A DNA stretch of 64,000 nt from UBA3946 sp002385755 (lineage in GTDB: Bacteria; Bacillota_I; Bacilli_A; ML615J-28; CAG-698): assembly GCA_050953085.1 (NCBI GenBank), contig JBMNLX010000005.1, positions 434,001 to 498,000 on the forward strand, in the 5' to 3' direction. Shown here piece by piece: positions 19,096 to 32,146 of this stretch. A program made the position numbers and the translations under genes. A model generated the notes under the pieces. That model had not been told where the DNA came from and made no database searches. It saw only the letters and a program-made list of their open reading frames with translations. Positions within the stretch are counted from its first letter, which is position 1. Each line of letters starts with the position of its first letter.

Positions 19096-19117
19096 CAGGA
19101 ATAAACAAAATCAGATA

Positions 19118-20649
<1,532 letters not shown>

Positions 20650-20688
20650 AAGGAGAAAGGTTTAAATAACTTATTTCTTTGATATTCT

Positions 20689-20713
20689 CTCCACCCGTGT
20701 TCTATTTAGTTTT
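20689..20713 (+). other. 3' arm of the 16S rRNA processing stem
   Basis: Complementary to 19072-19095; see that entry. A second boxA-like ATCTTTGAAAA follows at 20749-20759 before 23S. Confidence 0.75.
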
Positions 20714-20755
20714 GAAAGACTTTGTTGTCTTTCGCGTTTATATAATAGATCTTTG

Positions 20756-20771
20756 AAAATTGAATAGTACT
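20756..20771 (+). other. 5' arm of the 23S rRNA processing stem
   Basis: AAAATTGAATAGTACT is the exact complement of AGTACTATTCAATTTT at 23671-23686. The helix brings both ends of 23S together for processing. Confidence 0.8.
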
Positions 20772-20793
20772 TGTCGCAAAGTAAAAAAAATAA

Positions 20794-23661
<2,868 letters not shown>

Positions 23662-23697
23662 TATTTAGCGAGTACTATTCAATTTTGAAAGAAAAGT

Positions 23698-23810
23698 TTG
23701 GTGTTGTTGGCGAAATGGATACACCTGTTCCCATCCCGAACACAGAAGTTAAGCATTTCAGCGCCGATGATAGCCGGGCGCTTGCCCCGCAAAAGTAGGT
23801 CATCGCCAAG
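23698..23810 (+). rRNA. 5S ribosomal RNA
   Basis: About 113 bases with the closing helix TTGGTG/CGCCAA and the conserved CCATCCCGAACACAGAAGTT. It lies about 37 bases after 23S in the normal operon order. Confidence 0.93.
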
Positions 23811-23840
23811 CTTTCTTTCTATTATATTAAGCTTAAAATC

Positions 23841-23919
23841 GCGCCTCCGTAGCTCAGCTGGTTAGAGCACATGACTGTTAATCATGGGGTCATAGGTTCG
23901 AATCCTATTGGGGGCGCCA
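23841..23919 (+). tRNA. tRNA-Asn (GUU)
   Basis: Cloverleaf with acceptor GCGCCTC/GGGGCGC, anticodon loop CTGTTAA (anticodon GTT), T-loop TTCGAAT and encoded CCA. It is the first of two tRNAs attached to the rRNA operon. Confidence 0.95.
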
Positions 23920-23926
23920 TTTATTT

Positions 23927-24003
23927 GGCCCGTTGGAGAAGCGGTTTAACTCACAAGCCTTTCACGCTTGCATACACGGGTTCGAATCCCGTACGGGTCA
24001 CCA
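23927..24003 (+). tRNA. tRNA-Glu (UUC)
   Basis: Acceptor GGCCCGT/ACGGGTC, anticodon stem CAAGC/GCTTG with loop CTTTCAC (anticodon TTC), T-loop TTCGAAT and encoded CCA. Seven bases after tRNA-Asn. Confidence 0.93.
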
Positions 24004-24030
24004 ATCGCTTATGATTTTATTATTATAGAT

Positions 24031-24058
24031 AAAGCCGTTAACGCGGCTTTTTTTCTTT
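24031..24058 (+). terminator. Terminator of the rRNA-tRNA operon
   Basis: AAAGCCG at 24031-24037 pairs with CGGCTTT at 24044-24050, followed by a T-rich tract. Confidence 0.88.
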
Positions 24059-24060
24059 TC

Positions 24061-24089
24061 TTTACAATGAAAAATGATTAAGTTATAAT
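24061..24089 (+). promoter_or_regulatory. Promoter of the P1 peptidase gene
   Basis: TTTACA at 24061-24066 and TATAAT at 24084-24089 are 17 bases apart, 25 bases before the start codon. Confidence 0.75.
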
Positions 24090-24114
24090 ATTCGTAAGGT
24101 TAGCGAGGTTGAAG

Positions 24115-25512
24115 ATGAAAAATTTGCGTGTTAAATACCATAAAACAATTGCGCCGTCGCTGCGGGCGATAATAGAAAATTTGCCGGAATACAATCCCGA
24201 TGCGGAATATCACGTTATTACCGTTGGCGATTATAATAATCCCGAAGCTTTTATCATAATTGAGAGCGCGGATAAAAAATTGCATATTGTTGATATTCTC
24301 GTTAAGGGGGATGAGCAGGCGGCGGCTATCGTCTTTCGCTTGATTTTGATCGCCGCGATCACGCGGAATGATATAACGTACCGCCGTCCGGTATTTCACC
24401 CCATGCTTGAAAGGGTCGGCGCGCCGGAAAAAGTCGGCGATATATATTATTTGCGGTATCGTGATATAAAAAGATATATAAAAATCGGTTCATACCCCAC
24501 GGGAAAAAATAATAAGATTACCGATGTTTCGGACGTGGCCGTCGGGCACTTCACGCTTGAATCCGGCGAAGTCAACACGGGAATCACGGCCGTATTACCG
24601 CATCGAGAAAATATTTTTCGGGAAAAGGTCTATGCGGGCTCACACGTGTTTAACGGCTTCGGCAAGTCCCTGGGATTAATTCAAATCGAGGAGTTGGGAA
24701 CGATTGAAACGCCGATTTTGCTTACCAACACCTTAAGCGTCGGCGCTGTCGCCGACGGTCTTATCAGTTATATGCTTAAGCTTGACCCGGCGATTGCGGA
24801 CACGACGGGAACCGTCAATCCTTTGATTTTGGAATGTAACGACGGATACTTAAACGATATCCGCGCGCTCGCGCTGACCAAAAAGGACGTTTATAAGGCG
24901 CTCGAAGCGTCGGGGCGCGACTTTGAACAGGGAGCCGTCGGCGCCGGGACGGGGATGCGTTGCCTGGGGTTTAAGGGAGGCATCGGCTCCTCTTCCCGCG
25001 TTATTGAAATCGCGGGGAAACCTTATACGCTCGGCGTGTTGGTTAATTCCAACTTTCAAGGCGGAAGCTATCAAAATCTGAGAATAAAGGGCCGGAATGT
25101 CGGCGAGTTGTTGACGGGAGAAGGCGACGGTTCGGAAGACCAAGGCTCGATTATCGTCGTTATCGCGACTGATTTGCCGCTTGACGCCCGGCAACTGAAA
25201 AGAGTCGCCAGGCGAGCGGAGCTCGGTATCGGCAATACCGGCGGTTTCGCGTCGCACGGAAGCGGCGATATTATCGTCGCGTTTTCCGTCGCTGATAGGT
25301 ATAAACATTTTCCCGAGGAACCCGTGTTTTCGCGCGAGCTGCTTCACGATGAATATTTAAATCATGTTTTCCGGGCTACCGTCGAGGCGACGGAAGAAGC
25401 GATAATTAATTCCATGCTCTTTGCGCGCCCCGTTATAGGATACCGCGGAAGGTTCGCTCCCGCCCTTTCCCGACACATAGAATTATTTGACGATTTATTG
25501 ATTACGAAATAA
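24115..25512 (+). CDS. P1 (S58, DmpA-like) peptidase with N-terminal extension
   Basis: 465 residues. From about residue 125 (IGSYPTGKNNKITDVSDVAV) to the end it is a P1/DmpA-family peptidase. The Gly-Ser of QGSIIVVIATD, Ser near residue 345, is at the place where DmpA cuts itself to free the N-terminal nucleophile. Known members release N-terminal D- or L-residues or beta-peptides. The first 120 residues are extra, with an alpha/beta pattern weakly like an acetyltransferase fold; I cannot name them. ATG 24115 has GAGG 6 bases upstream and is preferred to TTG 24109. No signal peptide. The racemase gene follows after 30 bases, so both may process D-amino-acid peptides, which is inference. Confidence 0.82.
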   Translation: MKNLRVKYHKTIAPSLRAIIENLPEYNPDAEYHVITVGDYNNPEAFIIIESADKKLHIVDILVKGDEQAAAIVFRLILIAAITRNDITYRRPVFHPMLERVGAPEKVGDIYYLRYRDIKRYIKIGSYPTGKNNKITDVSDVAVGHFTLESGEVNTGITAVLPHRENIFREKVYAGSHVFNGFGKSLGLIQIEELGTIETPILLTNTLSVGAVADGLISYMLKLDPAIADTTGTVNPLILECNDGYLNDIRALALTKKDVYKALEASGRDFEQGAVGAGTGMRCLGFKGGIGSSSRVIEIAGKPYTLGVLVNSNFQGGSYQNLRIKGRNVGELLTGEGDGSEDQGSIIVVIATDLPLDARQLKRVARRAELGIGNTGGFASHGSGDIIVAFSVADRYKHFPEEPVFSRELLHDEYLNHVFRATVEATEEAIINSMLFARPVIGYRGRFAPALSRHIELFDDLLITK

Positions 25513-25542
25513 TTAATCCCGACGGGAGAAAGGAAGATAAAA

Positions 25543-26244
25543 ATGTATGAGGTCGGCATTATCGGCGGGATGGGGCCCGATTCTTCCCGAGAATTATTAT
25601 CCCGGATTATTATGTATACCGACGCCAAAAGCGACCAGGAGCATGTTCCAATATGCTTATTAAACATTCCCGACATCCCCGATCGGACCGCGGCCTTGCT
25701 TAAAGGCGGCGCCTCGCCCGTTCCCGCGTTAAACGCCGCGATACGCGACTTGATTAAACTCGGGGCGAAAAGATATATTATTTGTTGCAACACCGCGCAT
25801 TATTTCGCGCCGGAATTAATTAAAAGCGAAAAAATCGCTTTTATTGACATGGTGAGCGAGACGGTCGGCTATATTAAAGAGAAAAGGATTAAAGAAATCG
25901 CTGTTCTCGGAACCGAGGGGGTAAAAACGGGCGGGGTGTATTCGCGCGCGCTCGCGAACGCGGGAATAGCGGAGATAGACGTTAGTCCTGTTCAGAATGA
26001 AGTTAGCGCGATAATCTACGGCATAAAGGGCGGCGGCGAGCTTGCCGGTTACGCGCGGAGGTTGGATAAGGTTATCGAAGCTATTTCGAAAACAACTGCC
26101 GGCGTTCCTTTTTTGCTTGGATGCACGGAGTTATCGCTTCTTAGCAAATACGCGCGGGATAAGATTGCGATTATTGACCCCCTTGATATAACGGCCAAAA
26201 AGGCGATACAATACGCGGGATATAAGATAAAACCGGTTGAATAA
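25543..26244 (+). CDS. Aspartate/glutamate racemase family protein
   Basis: 233 residues with the two catalytic cysteines of the family, in CCNTAH near residue 82 and GCTEL near 192, and the usual start VGIIGGMGPDSS. It interconverts L- and D-aspartate or glutamate without cofactor; which one cannot be told. GGGAGAAAGGA precedes the ATG. Co-transcription with the P1 peptidase is likely (30-base gap, shared terminator). Possible role in recycling D-Glu from murein peptides or in supplying D-amino acids. Confidence 0.85.
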   Translation: MYEVGIIGGMGPDSSRELLSRIIMYTDAKSDQEHVPICLLNIPDIPDRTAALLKGGASPVPALNAAIRDLIKLGAKRYIICCNTAHYFAPELIKSEKIAFIDMVSETVGYIKEKRIKEIAVLGTEGVKTGGVYSRALANAGIAEIDVSPVQNEVSAIIYGIKGGGELAGYARRLDKVIEAISKTTAGVPFLLGCTELSLLSKYARDKIAIIDPLDITAKKAIQYAGYKIKPVE

Positions 26245-26249
26245 AAAAG

Positions 26250-26297
26250 AAAAAGACCTTGGTTGACGTTAGGTTAAGCGCGATCAGAGTCTTTTTT
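26250..26297 (+). terminator. Terminator after the racemase gene
   Basis: An AAAAGAC/GTCTTTT outer stem with a long, partly paired interior (GGTTGAC near 26261, GATCAGA near 26282) and a T run. Confidence 0.65.
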
Positions 26298-26349
26298 CTA
26301 TTATTCTCAATATAGTCGATTTATCCGCTTTTTTTGCGTTATGCATTGC

Positions 26350-26378
26350 TTGCATAAGGGGTTTTGTTATGCTATAAT
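26350..26378 (+). promoter_or_regulatory. Promoter of the second large lipoprotein gene
   Basis: TTGCAT at 26350-26355, 17 bases, TATAAT at 26373-26378, 38 bases before the ATG. Confidence 0.75.
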
Positions 26379-26415
26379 ATAAGATGTAAACGTTTGATTA
26401 AGGAAAGGAGAATGT

Positions 26416-29400
26416 ATGACCAAATCAAACAAGTATTTAAAATTTCTTTTTGTGTTCTTGTTTTTGTTCATGGTCTTTGGCCTGGCGGCTTGCGATAACG
26501 CCGATAAGAAGGCGGCACAAGCGGTTGACAGCGCCATAGAAGCTCTTCCCGCGGAAGTCACGTTAGCTGACGAGGAAGCTATACTGTCCGCGCGGGAAGA
26601 GTATGACAAACTAACGGACAAGCAAAAAGAACTGGTTACCAAACTTGAGATTTTGGAAAGCAAAGAGTCCGAATTACAAGACTTAAAAGACATCAAAGCT
26701 GTGGAGGATTTGATTGCCGCTATTCCAGAAACGGTAACCTTGGCTGATCAAGCAAAAATTCAGGCGGCGCGAACGGCGTATAACGCTTTAAGTTCGGCGT
26801 TACAATCCAGAGTTTCTAACCTTGAGGATTTGGAAGACGCCGAAGAAGCATATCAAGAGCTGGTCGCGTCACAACAAGCAGTCGATGCGGTTATCGATTT
26901 AATTGACGATCTTCCCGACGCGGAAGACGCGACTCTTGATGATGAAGAAGATGTTAATGATGCTAAAGCGGCTTTCGACGCTCTAAAAGAGAACGAAAAA
27001 GAGCAAGTAACCAATGTTGATAAACTCAACGCTTTGATTGCTAAAATAGCGCAATTAAAAGCTGATCAAGAAGATAGAGACGCGGCCGAAGCCGTTGACC
27101 TGATGATCGCGCTCCTGCCCGTTTTGGTTCAACTTGCCGATAAGGAATTGGTGGAGGAAGCGAGAGCCGCGTATGACGCGCTTACCGAAACGCAAAAAGC
27201 TTTGATTACCGGCTTGGATAAACTTGAGGCCGCCGAGACAAGAATCGTGGATTTGGAAGCCGCAAAAGTAGTTATCGACATGATCGCGGCGTTGCCGGAA
27301 ACTCTCGCCTTGGATGACGAAGACGACGTTATCGCGGCTAGAGAGGCATATGAAGCTTTGTCGGAAGTAAGAAAAAGCATGGTTACCAACCTCGATCTTT
27401 TACGCGCCAAAGAAGAAGAATTGGAGATTCTGAAGAATCCGGATCTCGCGGTGCTTAATCCTTTGATTAAACAAATTCCCGATCAAATTATTGACGATTT
27501 CACCTTCCCGACAGCCGAAGGCGTAACTTGGAGTTATAAAGATGGCGAAGATGATTCGCTCTTCGATCTGGAAGCCGGAATACTGTTAAAGACTTCGTTC
27601 GAGACCGCGTTGAGAACGATCGAGGTCAGCTATGGCGAAACGACCCTCGAATTGGTCATTAACTTCGGCGTGGTTAAGGAAGACTTTACCCCGATATTCT
27701 ATGTCGGCGGCGCCGCTGCTGATAAGCCCGCGGAAGGAAACAACTGGGACGGCTACGGAACCTGGGATAAGCAATTGGCGAAGACCGGGTTCGGCGGATA
27801 TTTGATCGAATACGGAAATAAAGTCTACTTCATTTCCAAAGACGCGTTCATCCCGCTGGTTGGCACCGAAGAGAACGAGCATCTCGACCGCGAAACGTTA
27901 AGACCGCTCGGCATGAACGGCCAGGATTCTCGTAACAATCTGGGCTTGATCAACGGTATACCCACCGAATATGCGGGAACGGCTGCCCTCTATTATAACG
28001 CCGGCGACGTACCCATCAAGTTCTACGGATGCGATACCTACGGCCGGGTTAACGCGGTATTCGCCGGATACGGCAAAGTCGTGTTCTCGAGACAGGAAGA
28101 CGGCTCCTACAAAGTCGGTCCGATGATTCCCGACCACGGCGAAGGCGATGATGTCGGTACGAAGGCAGGCAGTTACATCATCACCCTGAACCCCGGTGAT
28201 TACCTGTGGACGCCGCACACCTGGGAAACCGACTACAACAACTCCGGTTTCGGTACGCGGCTTTGCTCCGCTCAGGGTGTTCTGACGGAAAACTCGCCGA
28301 TCACTGTCAAGAAGTTCAAGTTCGTTCAGGAATTTGAAGTCGAATACAACCTTGACGGCGGTACGAACAATCCCGGCAACCCGGCGAAGATCAAGAACTA
28401 TGAGTTGCCGTTTACTCTAAAGGATCCCGTTAAGGAAGGCTATAAATTCCTTGGCTGGTATACGAAGGCCGATTTCTCCGGCGATCCGGTTGAAAAATTG
28501 GAAGAATTGACCGGCAAAGTTAAACTATACGCGAAATGGGAAGCGATTGATTACGACATTACATATGAACTTGACGGCGGCGAAAACGATCCCGACAATC
28601 CGGATAAGTATAATATTGCTGAATTGCCGTTGACATTGAAAGACCCCGTCAAGGAGGGATATAATTTCCTTGGCTGGTTCGACAACGCCGATTTCGCGGG
28701 CGATCCGCTTGAGCAATTGGATGGCGTAAGCGGCGATATTACTCTTTACGCCAAATGGGAAGAAACGGAATATACCATCACGTATGAAACTAACGGCGGA
28801 GCGTTCGTTTATCCGACAAAACAAGAAATGATCGAAGCTTTCCTTCGTGATTTCTATGACTTTGTAAGTCCTGAAGAAAGCTTATCCGACTTCATGCACG
28901 GCGTCGGCAAAACATCCGGTTATGACGGGACATGGCATTCAAGCCATAAGGCGAAAATTTACGCGGGCGCGCGGCCGACCGAGGTCAACGAAGACTATTT
29001 CATTTCTTCCGCCAAGTATATGGAGAAATGGTTGCCTTTCTTTGACATGATGGATGAGTTTGTAAAGATTAATCCGGCTCAAAGTTTCTGGGGCGGGACA
29101 TGGACCGGCAATATCAGAATTAGGCAATATATTATTAACGAATTGCCGGGTCCCGCTTGGACCGAAGAAGATATGAACATGATGCCGGATCCGCTTATCC
29201 AATACGCGCCGATAAGCGTCTTCACGGCTTTTACGGAAGACTTTGATTTGCCGGTTCCGCACCGCGACGGATTCGTCTTCGGCGGATGGTTTGACAATCC
29301 CGCTTTTGACGGCGAGAAAATTTCCAAGGTAGCGGAAGGCACGAAAGAAAACCTAACATTATATGCTAGGTGGCTAACGACCATTGACGCCGAAGTTGAT

Positions 29401-31387
29401 TACAACGTCGCGCTTAACGCTTCTCACGGCACTTATTACATTAAAGTAACGGTACCGGGTGAAAGCCTTGACAAGGATAGCGTTGATTCGATTTATGTCA
29501 TTATGGAAGCGGGAACTTTTGTCGAACCGCGGGCGTTGACTCCCGACACCGACGCAATGATGTGGTTCGGGGTAGCCAAGTTCGACGGCTTAATGTATAA
29601 AGAAGCCGGAAAATACGGCTATGAAGTAACGCGCAAAGACGGCACCTCGTATCAATTCTTCTTTGATTACGACCCGGAAGAGGTCGTAGGATTACCGGAG
29701 AGAATCGAGGCTGAAGTTGATTACAACGCCGTATACAACGAATCGCATGAGAGATGGTATATAAAAGTCACTCCGGGAGAACCGCTTGACGAAAACAGTA
29801 TTAAATCGATTAAGACGATCAAAGAAGCGGGAGAATATCTTGCCGAACCCAAGGTTCTCGTTCCCGATACCGACACGGTTCTGTGGTTTGGCGTCGCCGA
29901 CGAAACGGGTGATTTGGGATACAAAGAAGCCGGCGAGTATGCTTTTCTTGTGACTCGCAAGGATGGCAGCAAATATGTTTTCAAGTTTGATTATGATCCC
30001 GAAGAAGTCGAAGGGGTAATACCTAACATCCAGGCCGTAAGAGATGCGTCAGTAGGAACCGATGTATATACTCAAGGAGTTGTTACTTCCGTTATCGGTA
30101 ATAATGCGTTTATCCAGGACGGAAGCGCGGGTATTTATCTCTATTTAGGGAGCAACTCATCTTATGCGGACATTCTTGTTGTCGGCAATTTGGTCAGGGT
30201 AAACGGAAAACGAGCCGTATTTAATAGTCTGGTTCAAATCAGTAATATTTCTTCTATAGAACTTGTAGCTACCGAACAGGAATTGCCGGAAGCCGTCGTG
30301 TTTGAGGATGATGTGGACCTTTCCGATTTGCGTGACCTGCAAGGCTCGTTAGTCAGCCTAAAAGGTTTTGCAGATCAAAACCATTCCTTCCATCGGCACT
30401 AGCGCTTATACCGTTATCGTGACCAACGGCACGGTTGATGTTGAAATTCGCGTCGATAAATATATTGCCGAATTCAATGATGTAAAAGCGTTAATGAATT
30501 CCTTGATTGCAGGTCAATATGTTGACTGGATTGATATACCCGTGGGAGAATACAATGGCACCCCTCAACTAATGATTTCCACCGTCAGTCAAGCGGACGT
30601 TACCGCATTAGACGATGATGTTGTCGCGCAACTGATCGCCGATGAAATCGAGTCTTTATATGACGGAAAAATATATCCGATGGGTGGCAAAATTGAACTG
30701 ATTACGAGTATCGAAGCGTTTGCGGGCACAATCACCTGGGCAACAACTAGCCCTCTTATCGATGTTGAAAACGGCGATATCGGTACGGTTGAGGAAGACG
30801 CCGTTGTCCAACTCACCGCGACAATAACAGTTGGCGAAGCGACGCTTGAGAAGATCGTTTCCGTGACGGTTAAGTTTGTAGAAACGGATTTGCTTTATGA
30901 GTTCGACTTTGAATCAGGAGGCGGTACGTCTTATCCGGAGGAAGGCACTTACTCCTTCAACAACCTGGTTGACAATTCTGATTTTGAGGTAAATGTACAC
31001 CGCATCTCGGCACAAACGACTGGTGCCGTAGAAGGAGCGACTAGAGCGCTCGTCATATCTCCGAGAATAGGCGGAACAAATGACGGCACCGCTTGGGCGG
31101 AATTTGATTTTGGCGAAACCGTTGTAAAACAAATGGAATTTGACTGCTACTTCTGGAATTCCAGCGCCAAACAATACTTCACAAAATGTGAACTACAGGT
31201 TAAAGACGGAGACGAATGGGTAACCGTCCTTGACATATTGGAAGAATTGGGCGATTCTCTGGATATCAACACATTCACGGTTTATGACCTAGAGGGCTCG
31301 CTTTTCAGGTTTTATGCCGAAGGCGGGAAAGTGGTGAAAATGATGCCAGAATTCTGGTGGACAATCTTAAGGTTTTCGCGTAATTAA
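26416..31387 (+). pseudogene. Giant multi-repeat surface lipoprotein, frameshifted near the C-terminus
   Basis: ATG 26416 (AAAGGAG upstream) starts a lipoprotein signal peptide with Cys in LAAC. Then come five helical repeats of about 62 residues (26494-27430, pattern AYxALxxxQKxLVTNLxxLxxAE), an Ig-like and aromatic-rich middle region, and two InlB B-repeats. A third InlB repeat is split by a long insert (28771-29372). Two copies of a module of about 105 residues (EVDYNxxxNxSH to FDYDPEEV) and an OB-fold-like domain (near 30045-30350) follow. The frame stops at 30402. The sequence goes on without interruption in the +1 frame (LQIKTIPSIG) to 31387 with an Ig-like and a jelly-roll-like end. 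A surplus T in GGTTTTGC at 30364-30369 explains the shift. About 1,650 residues if joined. Confidence 0.8.
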
Positions 31388-31394
31388 ACGGATA

Positions 31395-31433
31395 AAAAGA
31401 GTGTTAGCGGTTTTCGCTGACACTCTTTTTTTT
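31395..31433 (+). terminator. Terminator of the second large lipoprotein gene
   Basis: GAGTGTTAGCG pairs with CGCTGACACTC (one G-T pair) around TTTT, followed by eight T. It lies just after 31387, which supports the downstream frame being the true end of the gene. Confidence 0.92.
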
Positions 31434-31537
31434 AGTTGTCATAGGGAAAATGAAGTTAAAACACCGGATAAACAGGTTATAATTTTTGATAATTAACAAA
31501 ATAATATAAGCGCATTGAACAATATAATTTTTTTAGA

Positions 31538-31566
31538 TTGCATATGTAAAATGGTTGTGTTATAAT
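31538..31566 (+). promoter_or_regulatory. Promoter of the exporter operon
   Basis: TTGCAT at 31538-31543 and TATAAT at 31561-31566 with a 17-base spacer, 30 bases before ATG 31597. Confidence 0.75.
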
Positions 31567-31596
31567 AATTAAGGCAATAAAAAGGAGGTTTTCTTG

Positions 31597-32127
31597 ATGA
31601 ATGAGAATGTAACAGTGAATGACAAGAAGCTTTATTATATCGTTATCGGCTTAGGTCTCTTTGCCATCCTCCTGGTTATTTTATTATCTATACCCTGGGG
31701 CGGGGATAAAAAAGCTATCATGAAGGAATATGAGAGTCTAACCAGCAAGGATCATGTTTTCAAATCAATCAAATATCAAGATTTAATGGAACGTATCGAA
31801 AGAGGTGAAACTTTTCAAGTATATATTGGCTCTAACGAACTGGAAGAAGCCAATCAATTTGTATATGAAGTTAATAAAATAGCAAAAGAGTTTAACGTAA
31901 AAACTATATATTATCTCCGTCTTAATTCCTTATCAACCGCGGAATTAACCAATATAAAAATCGAATCGGATATGAATATATCTTTTCCGACGTTAATATA
32001 TTGGGAAGGAGACAACGCTTCGCGAAGCGTTGCTCATCATATCAGCAGTTTAAAAGATCCCAGTTACTACGATTATAATTGGTTTGTTCTTTTGACTGAG
32101 TATTTTGAACAATGTTTTGAAGAATAA
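31597..32127 (+). CDS. Membrane-anchored thioredoxin-fold protein without CXXC
   Basis: 176 residues with one N-terminal membrane helix (YYIVIGLGLFAILLVILLSI) and an outside domain of thioredoxin-like pattern. It has strand FQVYIG, helix EEANQFVYEVNKIAKEFN, strand KTIYYLRL and a cis-Pro-like FPTLIYW. The position of the usual redox pair holds no Cys; the only Cys is six residues from the end, so it cannot be a disulfide enzyme. Similar proteins in Bacilli resemble bacteriocin-transport accessory proteins. The start ATG 31597 follows AAAGGAGG. Nineteen bases later begins an ABC exporter, so an accessory role in export is plausible. Confidence 0.55.
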   Translation: MNENVTVNDKKLYYIVIGLGLFAILLVILLSIPWGGDKKAIMKEYESLTSKDHVFKSIKYQDLMERIERGETFQVYIGSNELEEANQFVYEVNKIAKEFNVKTIYYLRLNSLSTAELTNIKIESDMNISFPTLIYWEGDNASRSVAHHISSLKDPSYYDYNWFVLLTEYFEQCFEE

Positions 32128-32146
32128 AGAACAATAGGAGAATAAA

